Assembly (NCBI GenBank): GCA_947062675.1
Contig: CAMSQM010000002.1
Location: 57,972-121,971, forward strand
From: an uncultured Roseburia sp.
GTDB lineage: Bacteria > Bacillota > Clostridia > Lachnospirales > Lachnospiraceae
Direction: 5' to 3'
Length of the DNA stretch: 64,000 nucleotides
Positions 9,329 to 20,446 of this stretch are shown here, one piece after another. A model generated the notes under the pieces. That model saw only the letters and a list, made by a program, of their open reading frames with translations. It was not told the DNA's origin and did not search any database. Numbering within the stretch: position 1 is the first letter of the stretch; each line of letters opens with the position of its first letter. Made by a program: the position numbers and the translations under genes.

Positions 9329-10066
9329 TCACATATTTTCTAAATTAACCTGGTAATTGCCTCCGTTCACCGATACCTCAAGCGTCAGAGTATCTATCGA
9401 TGTGATGGTCTCCGGAATCTGGAACAGCAGAACGGTCTCCAGCGTCGCTTTTGCCTCCACCTCAGCCTCAAGCGTGGAAAAATCATTTGACAGAAACGTC
9501 AGCTCCGCCGCAACCGCGGGCTCCCCGTTGACCACTGCCGTGAATGCCGGCGTGGCAGAGAGAAAATCCAGCGCGGCAGGCTCCTCTCCCACGTTTGTGA
9601 TATCAATCCCGACAACCAGAAATACCATGCCCGCATCCGCATCCATTGCATAGAATTCTTTCTCCACATAATCCGTGGAAAGTCTTGACCCCACATAATC
9701 CACCTTTATATTCTCCGAGCCAAAGAGCTCTCCCAGACTGGCGGTCTGCACCGGATTCTCCGGCACAGGCGTACCGGAACCGTCTCCAGCCGCAGGGGTA
9801 CCCGCCGGACTTTCGGACGAAAGCTCCGTGTCCCCGCCTGCTTCCGGCTCCTGTGCAGCGGCCTCCTCCTCCAGAAGCGCCTCGACATCGATCAGGCGCA
9901 GGCCCTCTTTTCCGGTTTTGTTAAACTTTCCCACAACATGGGCTGAGTAGTTCACAATGATCTGCTCTTCCTTCTCGGATAACGCGTAAGGTTCGTCCCC
10001 GCATCCGCCCAGCAGCATGGCAGCAAAAACCGCCGCCGCTGTGATCTGTACATTTGATTTTTTCAT
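9329..10066 (-). CDS. putative lipoprotein, DUF4352-like
   Basis: Lipobox AAMLLGGCGDE; C-terminal beta-rich domain with MVFLVVGIDITNVGEEPAALDF. Confidence 0.75.
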   Translation of the reverse strand: MKKSNVQITAAAVFAAMLLGGCGDEPYALSEKEEQIIVNYSAHVVGKFNKTGKEGLRLIDVEALLEEEAAAQEPEAGGDTELSSESPAGTPAAGDGSGTPVPENPVQTASLGELFGSENIKVDYVGSRLSTDYVEKEFYAMDADAGMVFLVVGIDITNVGEEPAALDFLSATPAFTAVVNGEPAVAAELTFLSNDFSTLEAEVEAKATLETVLLFQIPETITSIDTLTLEVSVNGGNYQVNLENM

Positions 10067-10099
10067 ATGGCTCCTCACAAACTGTCAATTCCCTGTCTT

Positions 10100-11665
10100 C
10101 TATGTTAGCATTTCATTTGAAATATGGCAAGCCAAAAACGAACTTTCTGCATCAAGTTCAAACCAGAACTCCACACCGTCCGCGCGATTGATCACACCAC
10201 AATCCCGGTGAAACGCTTCCATCGTCGCTTTTACAATGGAAAGCCCGATTCCGCTGCCGCCATATTCCCTTGTTCTGGCTTTGTCCACTTTGTAAAACTT
10301 TGTCCAGATGCGGCCGAGCTCCTCCTCCGGAATCCTCTCTCCGGTATTATACACGCTCACCCTGACCAGCTCCCCCCTGTACTCACAGCGGATGGATATC
10401 TGCTTCCTCCCCTGCGCATGGTGGATCGCATTGCTCAGATAATTCGTGAGCACCTCCTCCACCATAAACTCGTCAGCCCAGACATATACCGCCTCCCCCG
10501 GGCGCTCCGCAATCGTGATTCCGCTCTGCTGCAGCAGAATTTCCGCGGAGTGAAGCACGCCGTCGATCAGTTCCGTCAGGTTAAAGTGCTCCATCGTCAC
10601 AGTCTCCCCGCCGGACTCCAGCTGATTTAACGTCAGAAGCTTCCTAACCATCCGGTTCATCTTATCCGCCTCGTCCATGATCACTTCACAGTAAAAATCC
10701 CTGCTCTGCGGATCCTCATGAATGCACTCTTTCAGCCCCTCCGCGTACCCCTGAATCAGTGCCAGCGGCGTCTTCAGTTCATGGGAAACATTCGACAGAA
10801 ATTCTTTCCGCATATTATCTGTCTGCGTCTTCTTTTCAATATCCAGAAGGAGCTGATTGTTCGCGCTCTTTAACTCGGAAACCGTGTGCTCAAGCGCCAT
10901 GGAGAGCCGGTTCATGTGCTCTCCCAGCTCATCAATCTCATTCCTCCTGCCCCTCTTCGGACAATACTTCACCGCAAAGTCCAGCTCTGCCATCCGCCTG
11001 GAAATCTCAGTAAGACGGATAAGCGGTTTGATCACTCTGCCCGCCGCGTACAGAGACGCCAGCGCGCTCACCACCACCGCCACAATTCCGATATAGATCA
11101 GAAACCGGTTGGAAATAGCAACGCTCTCCCGTATGCTGGCAAACGCCGTGCGCATCAGGATCAGATTGCCATCCGCAAGCGTCCCGTACAGCACGAGATA
11201 TTCTGAATCCAGCCGCTGATCCCTCTGGCGCTGTATCTCATAGTTGTGCTCGTATGTCAGAACCGTCGTCTCATTCCTGCGTTCCCCGAAAATAATATCG
11301 GTAAACTCCCGGAGAAGCTTCTCGGTATTGTTCACCGAAGAGCGCACTATGGCCCTGTCTGAGCTGATAATCAGAATCGTCGTATTCCCGTTTGCGCACA
11401 GATTATCAAAAGTAATATCAAAATCGCCGGAATACAGCAGACCGGACACCGCCGCCCTGTCAATCATCTCAAAATCCGCCAGCAGCGACTGCTGTCTGCT
11501 TCTCACATAATAGCGCTCCAGAAATACCGCGTTCAAAAGCCAGCAGAGCAGAACCGTCCCCGCCACAAGACCGATGATCATCAGCCCCGTCTCCCTGGCG
11601 AGGGACCCTTTTTTCATCACTGAAATTTTATCCCTGATTTTTAACCCTGTCAATAGTTCCGCCAC
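10100..11665 (-). CDS. sensor histidine kinase (HAMP, HisKA, HATPase)
   Basis: FLSNVSHELKTPLALIQGYAEGL, GGSGIGLSIVKATMEAF; actual start may be the ATG at 11617. Confidence 0.92.
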   Translation of the reverse strand: MAELLTGLKIRDKISVMKKGSLARETGLMIIGLVAGTVLLCWLLNAVFLERYYVRSRQQSLLADFEMIDRAAVSGLLYSGDFDITFDNLCANGNTTILIISSDRAIVRSSVNNTEKLLREFTDIIFGERRNETTVLTYEHNYEIQRQRDQRLDSEYLVLYGTLADGNLILMRTAFASIRESVAISNRFLIYIGIVAVVVSALASLYAAGRVIKPLIRLTEISRRMAELDFAVKYCPKRGRRNEIDELGEHMNRLSMALEHTVSELKSANNQLLLDIEKKTQTDNMRKEFLSNVSHELKTPLALIQGYAEGLKECIHEDPQSRDFYCEVIMDEADKMNRMVRKLLTLNQLESGGETVTMEHFNLTELIDGVLHSAEILLQQSGITIAERPGEAVYVWADEFMVEEVLTNYLSNAIHHAQGRKQISIRCEYRGELVRVSVYNTGERIPEEELGRIWTKFYKVDKARTREYGGSGIGLSIVKATMEAFHRDCGVINRADGVEFWFELDAESSFLACHISNEMLT

Positions 11666-11667
11666 CT

Positions 11668-12378
11668 TTACCCTGCGGGCTGATCCGGCACCTCAAATTT
11701 ATAGCCCATGCCCCAGATTGTTTTTATATACTCCCCTTTCGGCCCTATTTTTGCCCGAAGCTTCTTTACATGTGTGTCGATCGTGCGCGCATCCCCGAAA
11801 TAATCATAATTCCAGACATGATTGAGGATATTCTCCCTCGACAGGGCAATTCCTTCATTTTCCAGAAAATAATTCAGCAGCTCAAATTCCTTAAAGCTTA
11901 GTTCCACCGCCGTCCCGTCCACAGTCACAATGCGTGCTTTCCGGTCCACCACAATGCCGCCCCGGGAGATCTTTCCCTCCCCGTCGGCGCCCATACCGCT
12001 CCGGCGCAGAATGGCACCGACGCGGGCGACCAGAATCTTCGGGGAAAACGGTTTGGATATATATTCATCAACTCCCAGCTCGAATCCGTTGAGCTCATCG
12101 CTCTCCTCTCCCTTCGCCGTGAGCATAATAACCGGCACCTTTGAGGTCTCCCGGATCTCCCTGCAGACCTCAAACCCGTTTATTCTGGGCATCATCACAT
12201 CCAGTATAATCAGTGCAATATCCCGCTCCCGATAGAAAAGGTCAAGCGCTTCCTCCCCGTCCCCGGCCTCAAGCACGGCATATCCCTGGCGCATCAGGAA
12301 ATCTTTCACCAGCTTCCTCATCCTGCTCTCATCGTCCACGACCAGAATCTTAATTTTATTCACATTTTCCTCCCTCAT
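11668..12378 (-). CDS. OmpR/PhoB-family response regulator
   Basis: KILVVDDESRMRKLVKDFL..., winged-helix C-terminus; a GTG at 12363 behind GGGAGG is an alternative start. Confidence 0.92.
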   Translation of the reverse strand: MREENVNKIKILVVDDESRMRKLVKDFLMRQGYAVLEAGDGEEALDLFYRERDIALIILDVMMPRINGFEVCREIRETSKVPVIMLTAKGEESDELNGFELGVDEYISKPFSPKILVARVGAILRRSGMGADGEGKISRGGIVVDRKARIVTVDGTAVELSFKEFELLNYFLENEGIALSRENILNHVWNYDYFGDARTIDTHVKKLRAKIGPKGEYIKTIWGMGYKFEVPDQPAG

Positions 12379-12432
12379 GGAACATTTTTCTTTCACTATA
12401 CCAGATATTTATGAAAAAACTGTGATCCGCCA

Positions 12433-13092
12433 CTATTCCTGTGTGCTTTCCGGACCGTGGGAATTCTGCACGCTGATTCCCGCCGCCTCCTCCCTCTCCC
12501 TGACCTTCGCCTCACGTTCCTTAAGCTCTTCTTCCCAGTGTTCGTAGCGGTCAATCAGTTTACTCTCGTAATTCAGGATCGTGGCGTTGTCGGACGTCGC
12601 CGTAATCACAAACATCGCCGCCACACACACGATGAGAAATGCACAGACCACAAGCGCCGCCCTGTACCGTTTTCTGTATGCGTTAAGCCGCGCCATATAC
12701 TTTGCCGGCAGATTTATTTCCTGCCGCTTTTCCTTTTCCTCTTTATTCTTCTCCGGAGCTTTTCCACCCTCTGTCTGCTGTGCAGCCTCCCGGACGGAGA
12801 CCGGATGCCTGACCCGTATCGGCAGAATATCCTCACGGCTGATTTCCGGGACGGAGAGCAGATACTCCTGCAGATCTTTCAGATAAGTATATCCCACAGC
12901 CGTCTCAAACAGGTTCTGCTGTATCATTCTGTTGTATAGCTTTAAAACTGCCTCCGGCCCGTCCATGGCGGATTTTTCCCTGATAAAACGGATTCCCTCT
13001 TTTTCCTTCTTCGCCTGCTCCGCCTCCGGATTGTCCGGAAAATAAAACCCGTCCACAACGGCTCCCTTTTTTCCCCTGCTTTCTGACATCAT
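12433..13092 (-). CDS. hypothetical single-TM protein
   Basis: 219 aa; TM AALVVCAFLIVCVAAMFVITAT; coiled-coil-like C-terminus. Confidence 0.65.
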   Translation of the reverse strand: MMSESRGKKGAVVDGFYFPDNPEAEQAKKEKEGIRFIREKSAMDGPEAVLKLYNRMIQQNLFETAVGYTYLKDLQEYLLSVPEISREDILPIRVRHPVSVREAAQQTEGGKAPEKNKEEKEKRQEINLPAKYMARLNAYRKRYRAALVVCAFLIVCVAAMFVITATSDNATILNYESKLIDRYEHWEEELKEREAKVREREEAAGISVQNSHGPESTQE

Positions 13093-13181
13093 TTTCCCAC
13101 CCTCTTTCCCCCACAGTTTCTTTCAACCATTACCTTCAATCATTATAGAAAAAACACGACCGGAATGCAATAACAATGATA

Positions 13182-13496
13182 TCACAGCTCCCGCAGGTAT
13201 CTCCCCAGAAGTTCCCCGTCATTTTCAAACAGTCCCTCCTTAAGCTCTTTTAATTTGCTCTTCCGGTACTCCTCCAGGGCAATGACCGGATAATAATAAA
13301 TATCCCGCCCTTTCTTCTCTGTCCGCAGATATCCCTTGCGGATGAGTCTGGACAAAAAGGTGGAAACAGTCTGGGCTTTCCACTCTCTGCCATAAAGCCA
13401 GTTCACATCCACCAGTATGTCTTTCACGCGCGGGATTGTCCTGCTCCGGTATACAACCACAAGAACCATCTCTTCACATTCCGAAATCTTTTCCAT
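13182..13496 (-). CDS. BlaI/MecI/CopY-family transcriptional regulator
   Basis: Winged-helix sequence VDVNWLYGREWKAQTVSTFLSRLIRKGYLRTEKKGRDIYYYPVI. Confidence 0.85.
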   Translation of the reverse strand: MEKISECEEMVLVVVYRSRTIPRVKDILVDVNWLYGREWKAQTVSTFLSRLIRKGYLRTEKKGRDIYYYPVIALEEYRKSKLKELKEGLFENDGELLGRYLREL

Positions 13497-13702
13497 GCCC
13501 GTCTCCTCCTCACAAAAATTCTCACCCTTCCTCTTTTAGATTATTCTACATGAGTAGGGTTTTCAATCTTTTTTTTGGAAATTCCGGTTCCAGGAAAAAA
13601 TTTCCACCCGGATCCGTGGATCCCGGAAAACAACAGGAAACACACTCCGCGGGCTTTCCGTCATAAACAGCGGATTACAGGCCCCGCCGGTCTTCCTTAT
13701 GT

Positions 13703-13757
13703 AAAAAAGAGCCGGAAATGAATGTTTACGTAATAAACATCCGTTTCCGGCTCTTTT
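13703..13757 (-). terminator. intrinsic terminator downstream of tmRNA
   Basis: AAAAGAGCCGGAAA ... TTTCCGGCTCTTTT with an internal ATGTTTA/TAAACAT stem. Confidence 0.85.
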
Positions 13758-13761
13758 CCAA

Positions 13762-14100
13762 TGGACCAGATGGGAGTCGAACCCATGTCCGAAAGCCAAT
13801 CCCCTGTCCTTCTACGAGCGTATTCTGTGGATTAACATTCCCTCTGCCGCACCTTCACAGACATAGTTACGGTTTTAGTAGCTTCATAATACGCCCACAG
13901 GCTCAAAGCTTTGCCCGTGTCGTTTCCTGCATTGTCGAAGCCGTCACCCCCGGGTGCAGGTGCCCGGGGAACGACTGCCGCCCTATCAGGCAGCGATTGC
14001 TAAATTGTCTTCAGCGTTTAATTTTAATTGTGGCATTTGACGCATCCCATGCGGCTCGCTTCTCCAGCTTCACAGCCCCCGTCGAAACCAGTACTGGCCC
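13762..14100 (-). ncRNA. ssrA: transfer-messenger RNA (tmRNA)
   Basis: 5' GGGCCAG...TTTCGACGGGG; tag frame ending AEDNLAIAA-stop; 3' GGGTTCGACTCCCATCTGGTCC-A pairs with 5' end; adjacent to smpB. Confidence 0.95.
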
Positions 14101-14104
14101 TGAT

Positions 14105-14569
14105 CTACAGATTTTTTACTTTAAAATCGCGCTCCGCCTCCCGCCTCATGTCCTTTTTCGCAATATCGCGCCGCTTGTCATAAAGCTTCTTGCCTCTCGC
14201 CAGCGCGATCTCCACTTTCACAAGGCTTCCTTTCAGATACACCTCAACCGGAACCAGCGTATAGCCCTGTTCCATACTCCTGCCGGACAGCCTGCGTATC
14301 TCGGCCCTGTGCATCAGAAGCTTCCTGGGACGAAGCGGGTCTTTGTTGAAAATATTTCCTTTCTCATACGGACTTATGTGCATTCCGTATACAATAACCT
14401 CGCCGTTCTCAATCCGGATAAACGCTTCCTTAATGCTGCATCTGCCCATGCGCAGGGACTTAACTTCCGTCCCGTGCAGCGCGATTCCCGTCTCGAAACG
14501 CTCTTCCAGAAAATAGTCGTGACTGGCTTTTTTATTATTCGCTATCAGTTTCCGTCCTGTCTTTGCCAT
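14105..14569 (-). CDS. smpB: SsrA-binding protein
   Basis: [40 protein letters not shown]...; ATG at 14569 is 9 nt from GGAGG; the ORF-track 300-aa version is an over-extension. Confidence 0.96.
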   Translation of the reverse strand: MAKTGRKLIANNKKASHDYFLEERFETGIALHGTEVKSLRMGRCSIKEAFIRIENGEVIVYGMHISPYEKGNIFNKDPLRPRKLLMHRAEIRRLSGRSMEQGYTLVPVEVYLKGSLVKVEIALARGKKLYDKRRDIAKKDMRREAERDFKVKNL

Positions 14570-14855
14570 ACCGGCCATCCTCCTTTCCACAGCTGTTCCG
14601 AGAGTGATATTAGTATACCCCAAACGGGGGTTTTTTGCAATATTTAAATTATTTTCTCTCCGGGATTGCAGGAATATACCGCCACGGTTTCCTGAGTGCC
14701 CTCTGTTACCGGCCGGCGGATCTTTGTCGCGCTGCCACGCACCGCGACAAAGATCCGTACATGCCTCCCGCAGACCGGAAACGGGGCGGAAAATCCGCCC
14801 CGTCCACATCCTGCCCAGTATCCGGCCCTTTCCCAGCCCTGACAGTCCTGTATTT

Positions 14856-16592
14856 TTACAGTCTTGTATCCCATTTACCACAGAATACGGTATCGCTCGC
14901 CGTACCCTGGAATTCGCTCCTGCCACAGATCTTCTCGATCGCCGTGCGGATGCATGTCCTGGTATTGCCATACGCATTGACAAACGCATGAACCTGCGGC
15001 ACATCAATCAGATGATTCGTATAGTTTAAGCTGATGCCGACTGTCGGCACTTCAGTCAGATACCACGGAAGCTCGCTGGAATGATTGCAGCTCCAGCGGA
15101 GTCTCACATTGTTCTCCTGTGCGTAGCCCTTGATATTGAGTACAAGGAAAACGACATCATATCTGGAGGCAAAATCTTTCATTTTGCCGCAGTTCATCAT
15201 CGTCGCCATGTGCTCTGGCTTCGGTCCCTCCTCCGCCTCAAGATCATGGAAGTTCGGCGCCACGTCCACATCAAAACCGGCCCGCTCGAGCTCCTCGATC
15301 ACGACCTGTTTTACGGGATCTGATTTATAGCCTTTTGTGGTCGGCGTGGACTGGATAAATACCAGACGTGCGCGCTTCTGCTCCGCCGGGTTAACCGGAA
15401 GATTCTTTCTGGTATCTTTTACCAGCGTAATACACCGGTCTGCCGCCTCCTCCGCGAGCTTCAGATGCTCCTCACAGCCGACAACCTGCTCTTTTACTTC
15501 CGGTGCCGGAGTTACATTTTCTTTTTTATAGAGGCCGAGCTTTGCCTTCAGACCAAGAATCCGGTGAAGCGCGTCATCGAGACGCTCAGGCGTAATCACA
15601 CCGTTCTCGACACCGGCTTTCATATACTGGAAATCCTCTTCCGCGTCGTTGGCAAACAGGAACATATCACAGCCGCTGGCGATAGCCTTCGGCACAGCCA
15701 CCTCGCGCTTCTCCATGCAGGCAATTCCCGCCATGTGGGAAGCATCCGTGATCACAACACCGTTAAAGCCCATCTCCCCGCGGAGCAGGTCCGTCAGAAG
15801 CTCCGGCGCAAGGGTTGCGGGCATAATGTCCTCATCTTTGATGCCCGGGCGCAGCTTACGGCTCATTTCCGGCAGGGCAATATGGCCCACCATTATACTC
15901 TCGAGTCCTTCATCGATCATCGTCTGGTATACCCTGCGGAAGGAATCGTCCCACTCCTCCACACTCAGATCATTCACGCCCAGTACCAGATGCTGGTCAC
16001 GCTCCTCCACGCCGTCTCCGGGGAAGTGCTTACAGCAGCAGGCAACATTGCTCTGGTGAATTCCGTTGATAAATTCGCGGATATTCTCAATGACCCGGTC
16101 CGCGTTGTCCCCGTAGGCTCTGGTGTTGACGATCGTGTTGCGCCAGTTCATATAAATATCCGCACACGGATTGAACATCCAGTTGACGCCCACGCTCGAA
16201 GCCTCGCGGCCCGCCACATAACCGATATCGTACGCCGTTTTTACACCCGGCCCCGCGGCAGCTTCCGCAGCCGTCGCGACATAAGTACCCTCGCTCAGAC
16301 AGCCGTCTCCGCCGTTGTCACAGTTTGCCGCGATCAGAAGCGGAATCTTTGAATTCTCCTGATATACTTTATTCTGATTGTAGACCTGATTCCGGTCGCC
16401 GCCCTGCCAGCGCAGGCCCCCCTGATGATACTTATTCAGCGTATCCTTAATTACCGCCTCATCCAGGCTTTTGCGCATCTGCACAAAGAGCTGTCCCACC
16501 TTCTCGTCGACTGACATGGATGCAATCGTCTCCTCCACCCAGTTCAAAGCCTCGTCGCTCAGACAAAACGGTTTTTCTTTTAAATTAACCAT
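14856..16592 (-). CDS. glycoside hydrolase family 3 protein (beta-N-acetylhexosaminidase-like)
   Basis: KHFPGDG...DQH and [15 protein letters not shown]3 motifs. Confidence 0.88.
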   Translation of the reverse strand: MVNLKEKPFCLSDEALNWVEETIASMSVDEKVGQLFVQMRKSLDEAVIKDTLNKYHQGGLRWQGGDRNQVYNQNKVYQENSKIPLLIAANCDNGGDGCLSEGTYVATAAEAAAGPGVKTAYDIGYVAGREASSVGVNWMFNPCADIYMNWRNTIVNTRAYGDNADRVIENIREFINGIHQSNVACCCKHFPGDGVEERDQHLVLGVNDLSVEEWDDSFRRVYQTMIDEGLESIMVGHIALPEMSRKLRPGIKDEDIMPATLAPELLTDLLRGEMGFNGVVITDASHMAGIACMEKREVAVPKAIASGCDMFLFANDAEEDFQYMKAGVENGVITPERLDDALHRILGLKAKLGLYKKENVTPAPEVKEQVVGCEEHLKLAEEAADRCITLVKDTRKNLPVNPAEQKRARLVFIQSTPTTKGYKSDPVKQVVIEELERAGFDVDVAPNFHDLEAEEGPKPEHMATMMNCGKMKDFASRYDVVFLVLNIKGYAQENNVRLRWSCNHSSELPWYLTEVPTVGISLNYTNHLIDVPQVHAFVNAYGNTRTCIRTAIEKICGRSEFQGTASDTVFCGKWDTRL

Positions 16593-16741
16593 TTCAGTAC
16601 CCTCCTTCACGCTGTAAAACGAACGCATATTTTTCTATTATCATACTGGTTTTTGCGAATGATTAACAGGACAATTTTTATTGTTTTCCGCATTATTTTA
16701 TGGTAAAGTAAAATCGTCAGAATATCATGGAGAAGTAAGAA

Positions 16742-17968
16742 ATGTTTATGAATTTACTGGAACTGTTTGTGGAAAGCTGCCGGCATCAGGGGATACAGGT
16801 TCTCCTGCTGGATTCTTCTTATACCGGAATCATGGAAATTGATTTCGGGCTCCGCCGGAAAATGACGGAAGATTTTGATTATGCACAGATTGCGGCGCGG
16901 ATGGAACAGACACTCGAAGAGGGTGTTCAGTATTATTACACTGACGAGCTGAACTTAAGCTACTGTATTTTTCGTTTTCCGGCTAAACCGGCGGAGGAGT
17001 ACGGCTGCCATGTGCTCCTGATCGGTCCTGTCCTGAGCCAGCCCGTCGAGAGCGCACCGCTTCACGCGCTGATGGAAAAAAACCACATTCCGGCGGACTC
17101 TCTGCGGGAATTACTGGAATTTTACAGTCACATTCCCCTGATCCCCGGTGTCGGATTCTGGACACATTCCCTGCTGTTTTTTCTGGAAAAACTGCAGGGT
17201 TCCTCTGTCCCCTTCCGCATTGTCTCATATGATTCGCCGGAGCTGTTTGCGCTCAGGTATGAGGATTACTCCATTCCGGACACCCCGGAACCGGCGCCGG
17301 AAGCCGTCGGGGAGCGGTATCAGCGGGAGGATGCGATGCTCGCAGCCGTCGCCGCCGGCAATCTCGAGGAGGCATCCCGCCATCTCTATCATCTTATACA
17401 GTACAGACAGCTCCCCCGGAACGCGGATCACATCCGCGAATCCAGAAACAGGCTGCTCTCCCTCAACACCCTTCTGCAGAAGACCGTCCGCGACAGCCAG
17501 GTTCACCCGATGCACACGGACAACCTCTTCCGGCAGCTCGCCGCACAGATTGAGACGCTCTCGTCCGCAGGACAGCTGAACGCATTTCCGCTGACCATGC
17601 TGCGAAAATACTGCCTGCTGATCAATAATTATTCCCGCCGCTCCTGTTCCCAGCTTGTGCGGGTCTGCATGGACGATATCGACTTTCACTATAACGAAGA
17701 TCTCTCACTCGGCATCCTCGCCCGCAGTCACGCCGTCTCCGCCAGCTATCTCTCAGGGCTGTTCCGGCAGGAAACCGGCATGACGCTCACGGATTACATC
17801 AACCACACCCGTATCCGGCAGGCCCTGATTCTTTTAAATACGACAGGTCTGCCGGTCGGCGCTATCGCCGCCAGATGTGGTTTTCCGGACTCCAGCTATT
17901 TTTCCCGGATCTTTAAAAAGTATCAGGGGAAAACCCCGCGGGAATACAGGAAAAGCATACGCGGCTGA
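16742..17968 (+). CDS. AraC-family transcriptional regulator
   Basis: C-terminal HTH: HAVSASYLSGLFRQETGMTLTDYINHTRIRQALILL...GFPDSSYFSRIFKKYQGKTPREYR. Confidence 0.92.
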   Translation: MFMNLLELFVESCRHQGIQVLLLDSSYTGIMEIDFGLRRKMTEDFDYAQIAARMEQTLEEGVQYYYTDELNLSYCIFRFPAKPAEEYGCHVLLIGPVLSQPVESAPLHALMEKNHIPADSLRELLEFYSHIPLIPGVGFWTHSLLFFLEKLQGSSVPFRIVSYDSPELFALRYEDYSIPDTPEPAPEAVGERYQREDAMLAAVAAGNLEEASRHLYHLIQYRQLPRNADHIRESRNRLLSLNTLLQKTVRDSQVHPMHTDNLFRQLAAQIETLSSAGQLNAFPLTMLRKYCLLINNYSRRSCSQLVRVCMDDIDFHYNEDLSLGILARSHAVSASYLSGLFRQETGMTLTDYINHTRIRQALILLNTTGLPVGAIAARCGFPDSSYFSRIFKKYQGKTPREYRKSIRG

Positions 17969-17973
17969 AGTAG

Positions 17974-18720
17974 TTATGTCCGGGACAGCCCGTCCACATT
18001 CAGCACGACGCCGGTGATATATGACGCCATATCGCTCGCCAGAAAGAGAAATGCGTTGGCGACATCTTCCGGCTCTCCGATTCTTCTCAGCGGAATCTGT
18101 GCGATCAGCGGTGCAATCTGCTCTCTGGGTACCGCCCGCATCATATCAGTGTTGGTGATTCCCGGCGCTACCGCGTTCACCCGGATACCTGCCGGCCCGA
18201 GCTCCCGCGCCAGGGAGAGCGTCATGCCGTTGACTGCAAATTTGCTTGTGGGATATGCGACGCCTGCCGGCTGACCGGTTATGCTGACCATGCTGCTTGT
18301 ATTAATGATACAGCCGCTGCCGCGCTTCTTCATTCCCTCCACGACGGCGCGCACACAGTGAAACACCCCCGTCACATTCAGATCCATCGTCTCCCGGAAC
18401 ATTTCCGATGTGTAGGACGTCACGGGGTCTGACGCGGATACCCCTGCATTATTGACAAGAATATCAATCCCGCCATATTTCCGGTCCACCTCGTCGAACG
18501 CTGCTTTTACCTCATCATATTTCAGGAGATCCGGACTGATTCCTTCCACCGGCCAGCCTGCGTGCTCTGCCAGAAGCCTCTCAGCCGCCGCCTCAGCCGT
18601 CTCCCGCCTGGAACCACAGAGCACAACATTCGCTCCGTTCTCCAGATACTTCTTTACGATTGCATACCCGATTCCGCGCGTGCCACCGGTAACAATCGCG
18701 GTTCTGCCCTTTAGCATCAT
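17974..18720 (-). CDS. SDR-family oxidoreductase (FabG-like)
   Basis: TGGTRGIGYAI, NNAGVSA, YPTSK motifs. Confidence 0.92.
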   Translation of the reverse strand: MMLKGRTAIVTGGTRGIGYAIVKKYLENGANVVLCGSRRETAEAAAERLLAEHAGWPVEGISPDLLKYDEVKAAFDEVDRKYGGIDILVNNAGVSASDPVTSYTSEMFRETMDLNVTGVFHCVRAVVEGMKKRGSGCIINTSSMVSITGQPAGVAYPTSKFAVNGMTLSLARELGPAGIRVNAVAPGITNTDMMRAVPREQIAPLIAQIPLRRIGEPEDVANAFLFLASDMASYITGVVLNVDGLSRT

Positions 18721-18747
18721 TCCTTCCTCCTTAATTGCAATATCATA

Positions 18748-19617
18748 TCAGGGCGCGATCCAGGCCTCGTCGATCCCGTCCTGTTTCCACTCGTTCGCAT
18801 CCTCCGAATATCCGCTGACCAGAAGATACTGATACTGGCTGACCGTCTTTAGCGCGTCATAGACATAGCGCAGCGGAATCCATCTGCGATTGCGGTCCGG
18901 GCTTCCCGGATCCGACAAAAAGACCTCGTCCGTGTCGCGGTTATAGAGCCAGACATTGACATAATGCCCGCCGGTGCTCTTCCAGAAGGTGTCGTCATTG
19001 CCGCTGCACACAAGCACTACTGCCCCCGCTGCCCCTGCAATCTCCTCCCGGAATGTCTCATAACTGCCCGGTTTTCTCATAAGAGCACAGTCAAACCCGC
19101 TTTTATTCAGGGTCTGCTTCATGTCGCCCCAGCCGATCGCGCCCGCCCCCTTTGAGGGCGAATATCCCGATACCTGTCTGGCATGTTCATACATATCCCA
19201 CGGCGAACAGTCATACTGTGTAAATGTGCTGTAAATGTTCGCCATGCAGCAGAGCCCGCAGGCAAAATTGCCAAAATAGCCTCCTCTGGCATATGTCCCG
19301 GACCATTCCCCGGACCACACCCTGCGCTCGTCCCAGGATTTCGGCCCCTGTAAAAAAGAGTACACCGCCTCCTCCCGGAGGAAACTGCTGTTCCCCGCAG
19401 CCACGAACAGATCACTGTTTTTTATTATTTCTGCCATCGGATAGATACGGAATTCTGCAAGAGCTCCCGCGTAGAGAGGGATCTCCGGCACGGATTCCTC
19501 TGCCATCACATGCTGCATCTGCTGCCATCGCTGCTGCCAGATCCCTCCGAACCCGGCAATCACAAGACACACCAGCCACAATGTTCCCACGGAATAAAAC
19601 TTCCTCTGTCCTGTCAT
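18748..19617 (-). CDS. secreted/membrane-anchored papain-like (C39-like) cysteine peptidase family protein
   Basis: N-terminal TM; NFACGLCCMANIYSTF and GGHYVNVWLYN (candidate Cys/His). Confidence 0.7.
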   Translation of the reverse strand: MTGQRKFYSVGTLWLVCLVIAGFGGIWQQRWQQMQHVMAEESVPEIPLYAGALAEFRIYPMAEIIKNSDLFVAAGNSSFLREEAVYSFLQGPKSWDERRVWSGEWSGTYARGGYFGNFACGLCCMANIYSTFTQYDCSPWDMYEHARQVSGYSPSKGAGAIGWGDMKQTLNKSGFDCALMRKPGSYETFREEIAGAAGAVVLVCSGNDDTFWKSTGGHYVNVWLYNRDTDEVFLSDPGSPDRNRRWIPLRYVYDALKTVSQYQYLLVSGYSEDANEWKQDGIDEAWIAP

Positions 19618-19786
19618 TTTTTCATCCTCTTACATGCTGTGTGATTTCCTTTCCTCTGATAGCTTCCCTTACTATGTTACATTCTATCCATATTTTCTTC
19701 AAGTATTTCTTTACCCTGACGCATTTTTTCGTTACAATGATATTGTGAATAAATTGCCGGGACTTCCGGCGGAAAGAGGCAGAATC

Positions 19787-20305
19787 ATGAATAATCCAGT
19801 TATCACCATCGAAATGGCAGACGGCGGTATTATCAAAGCGGAGCTTTATCCGGAGATCGCGCCGAACACCGTAAACAATTTTCTCAGCTTAATCCGGAAG
19901 GGCTTTTACAACGGGCTGATCTTCCACCGTGTCATCAAAGGTTTTATGATACAGGGCGGCTGTCCCGAGGGAAGCGGTACGGGCGGCCCCGGATACTCGA
20001 TCCGCGGGGAATTCAGCCAGAACGGCTTTACAAATGATTTAAAACACACGGAAGGCGTCCTGTCGATGGCGCGCTCCATGCATCCCGACTCCGCTGGAAG
20101 CCAGTTTTTTATCATGCACAGGACGAGCCCGCACCTGGACGGCGCTTATGCGGCCTTTGGAAAAGTAACGGAAGGCCTGGATATTGTGGATAAAATCGCC
20201 ACAACAGACACGGATTATTCCGACAGACCGCTGGAAAATCAGGTGATAAAATGTGTAACCGCCGATACCTTCGGCGTGGACTATCCGGATCCCGAGCGGT
20301 GCTGA
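19787..20305 (+). CDS. peptidyl-prolyl cis-trans isomerase (cyclophilin type)
   Basis: FHRVIKGFMIQGGCPEGSGTGGPGYSIRGEF; LSMARSMHPDSAGSQFFIMH. Confidence 0.95.
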   Translation: MNNPVITIEMADGGIIKAELYPEIAPNTVNNFLSLIRKGFYNGLIFHRVIKGFMIQGGCPEGSGTGGPGYSIRGEFSQNGFTNDLKHTEGVLSMARSMHPDSAGSQFFIMHRTSPHLDGAYAAFGKVTEGLDIVDKIATTDTDYSDRPLENQVIKCVTADTFGVDYPDPERC

Positions 20306-20446
20306 CGCACCGCCCGGAAAGGCGGAGCCGTTCTCAGAACGGGCATTAACCTGACACAGGCCGGCGAAGACACTTCTTTCGCGCCTGACCGGGTGCCCGG
20401 TTACTGCCGTCAGGAAACAGGATTGTGCCGCCGGCTGGCGGAATCC

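Noticed and set aside
13718-14647. 309-aa plus ORF over the tmRNA/smpB region
   Set aside because: Antisense to ssrA and smpB; spurious.
14570-15007. 300-aa version of smpB
   Set aside because: N-terminal ~146 residues lie in noncoding sequence; homology and SD support the start at 14569.
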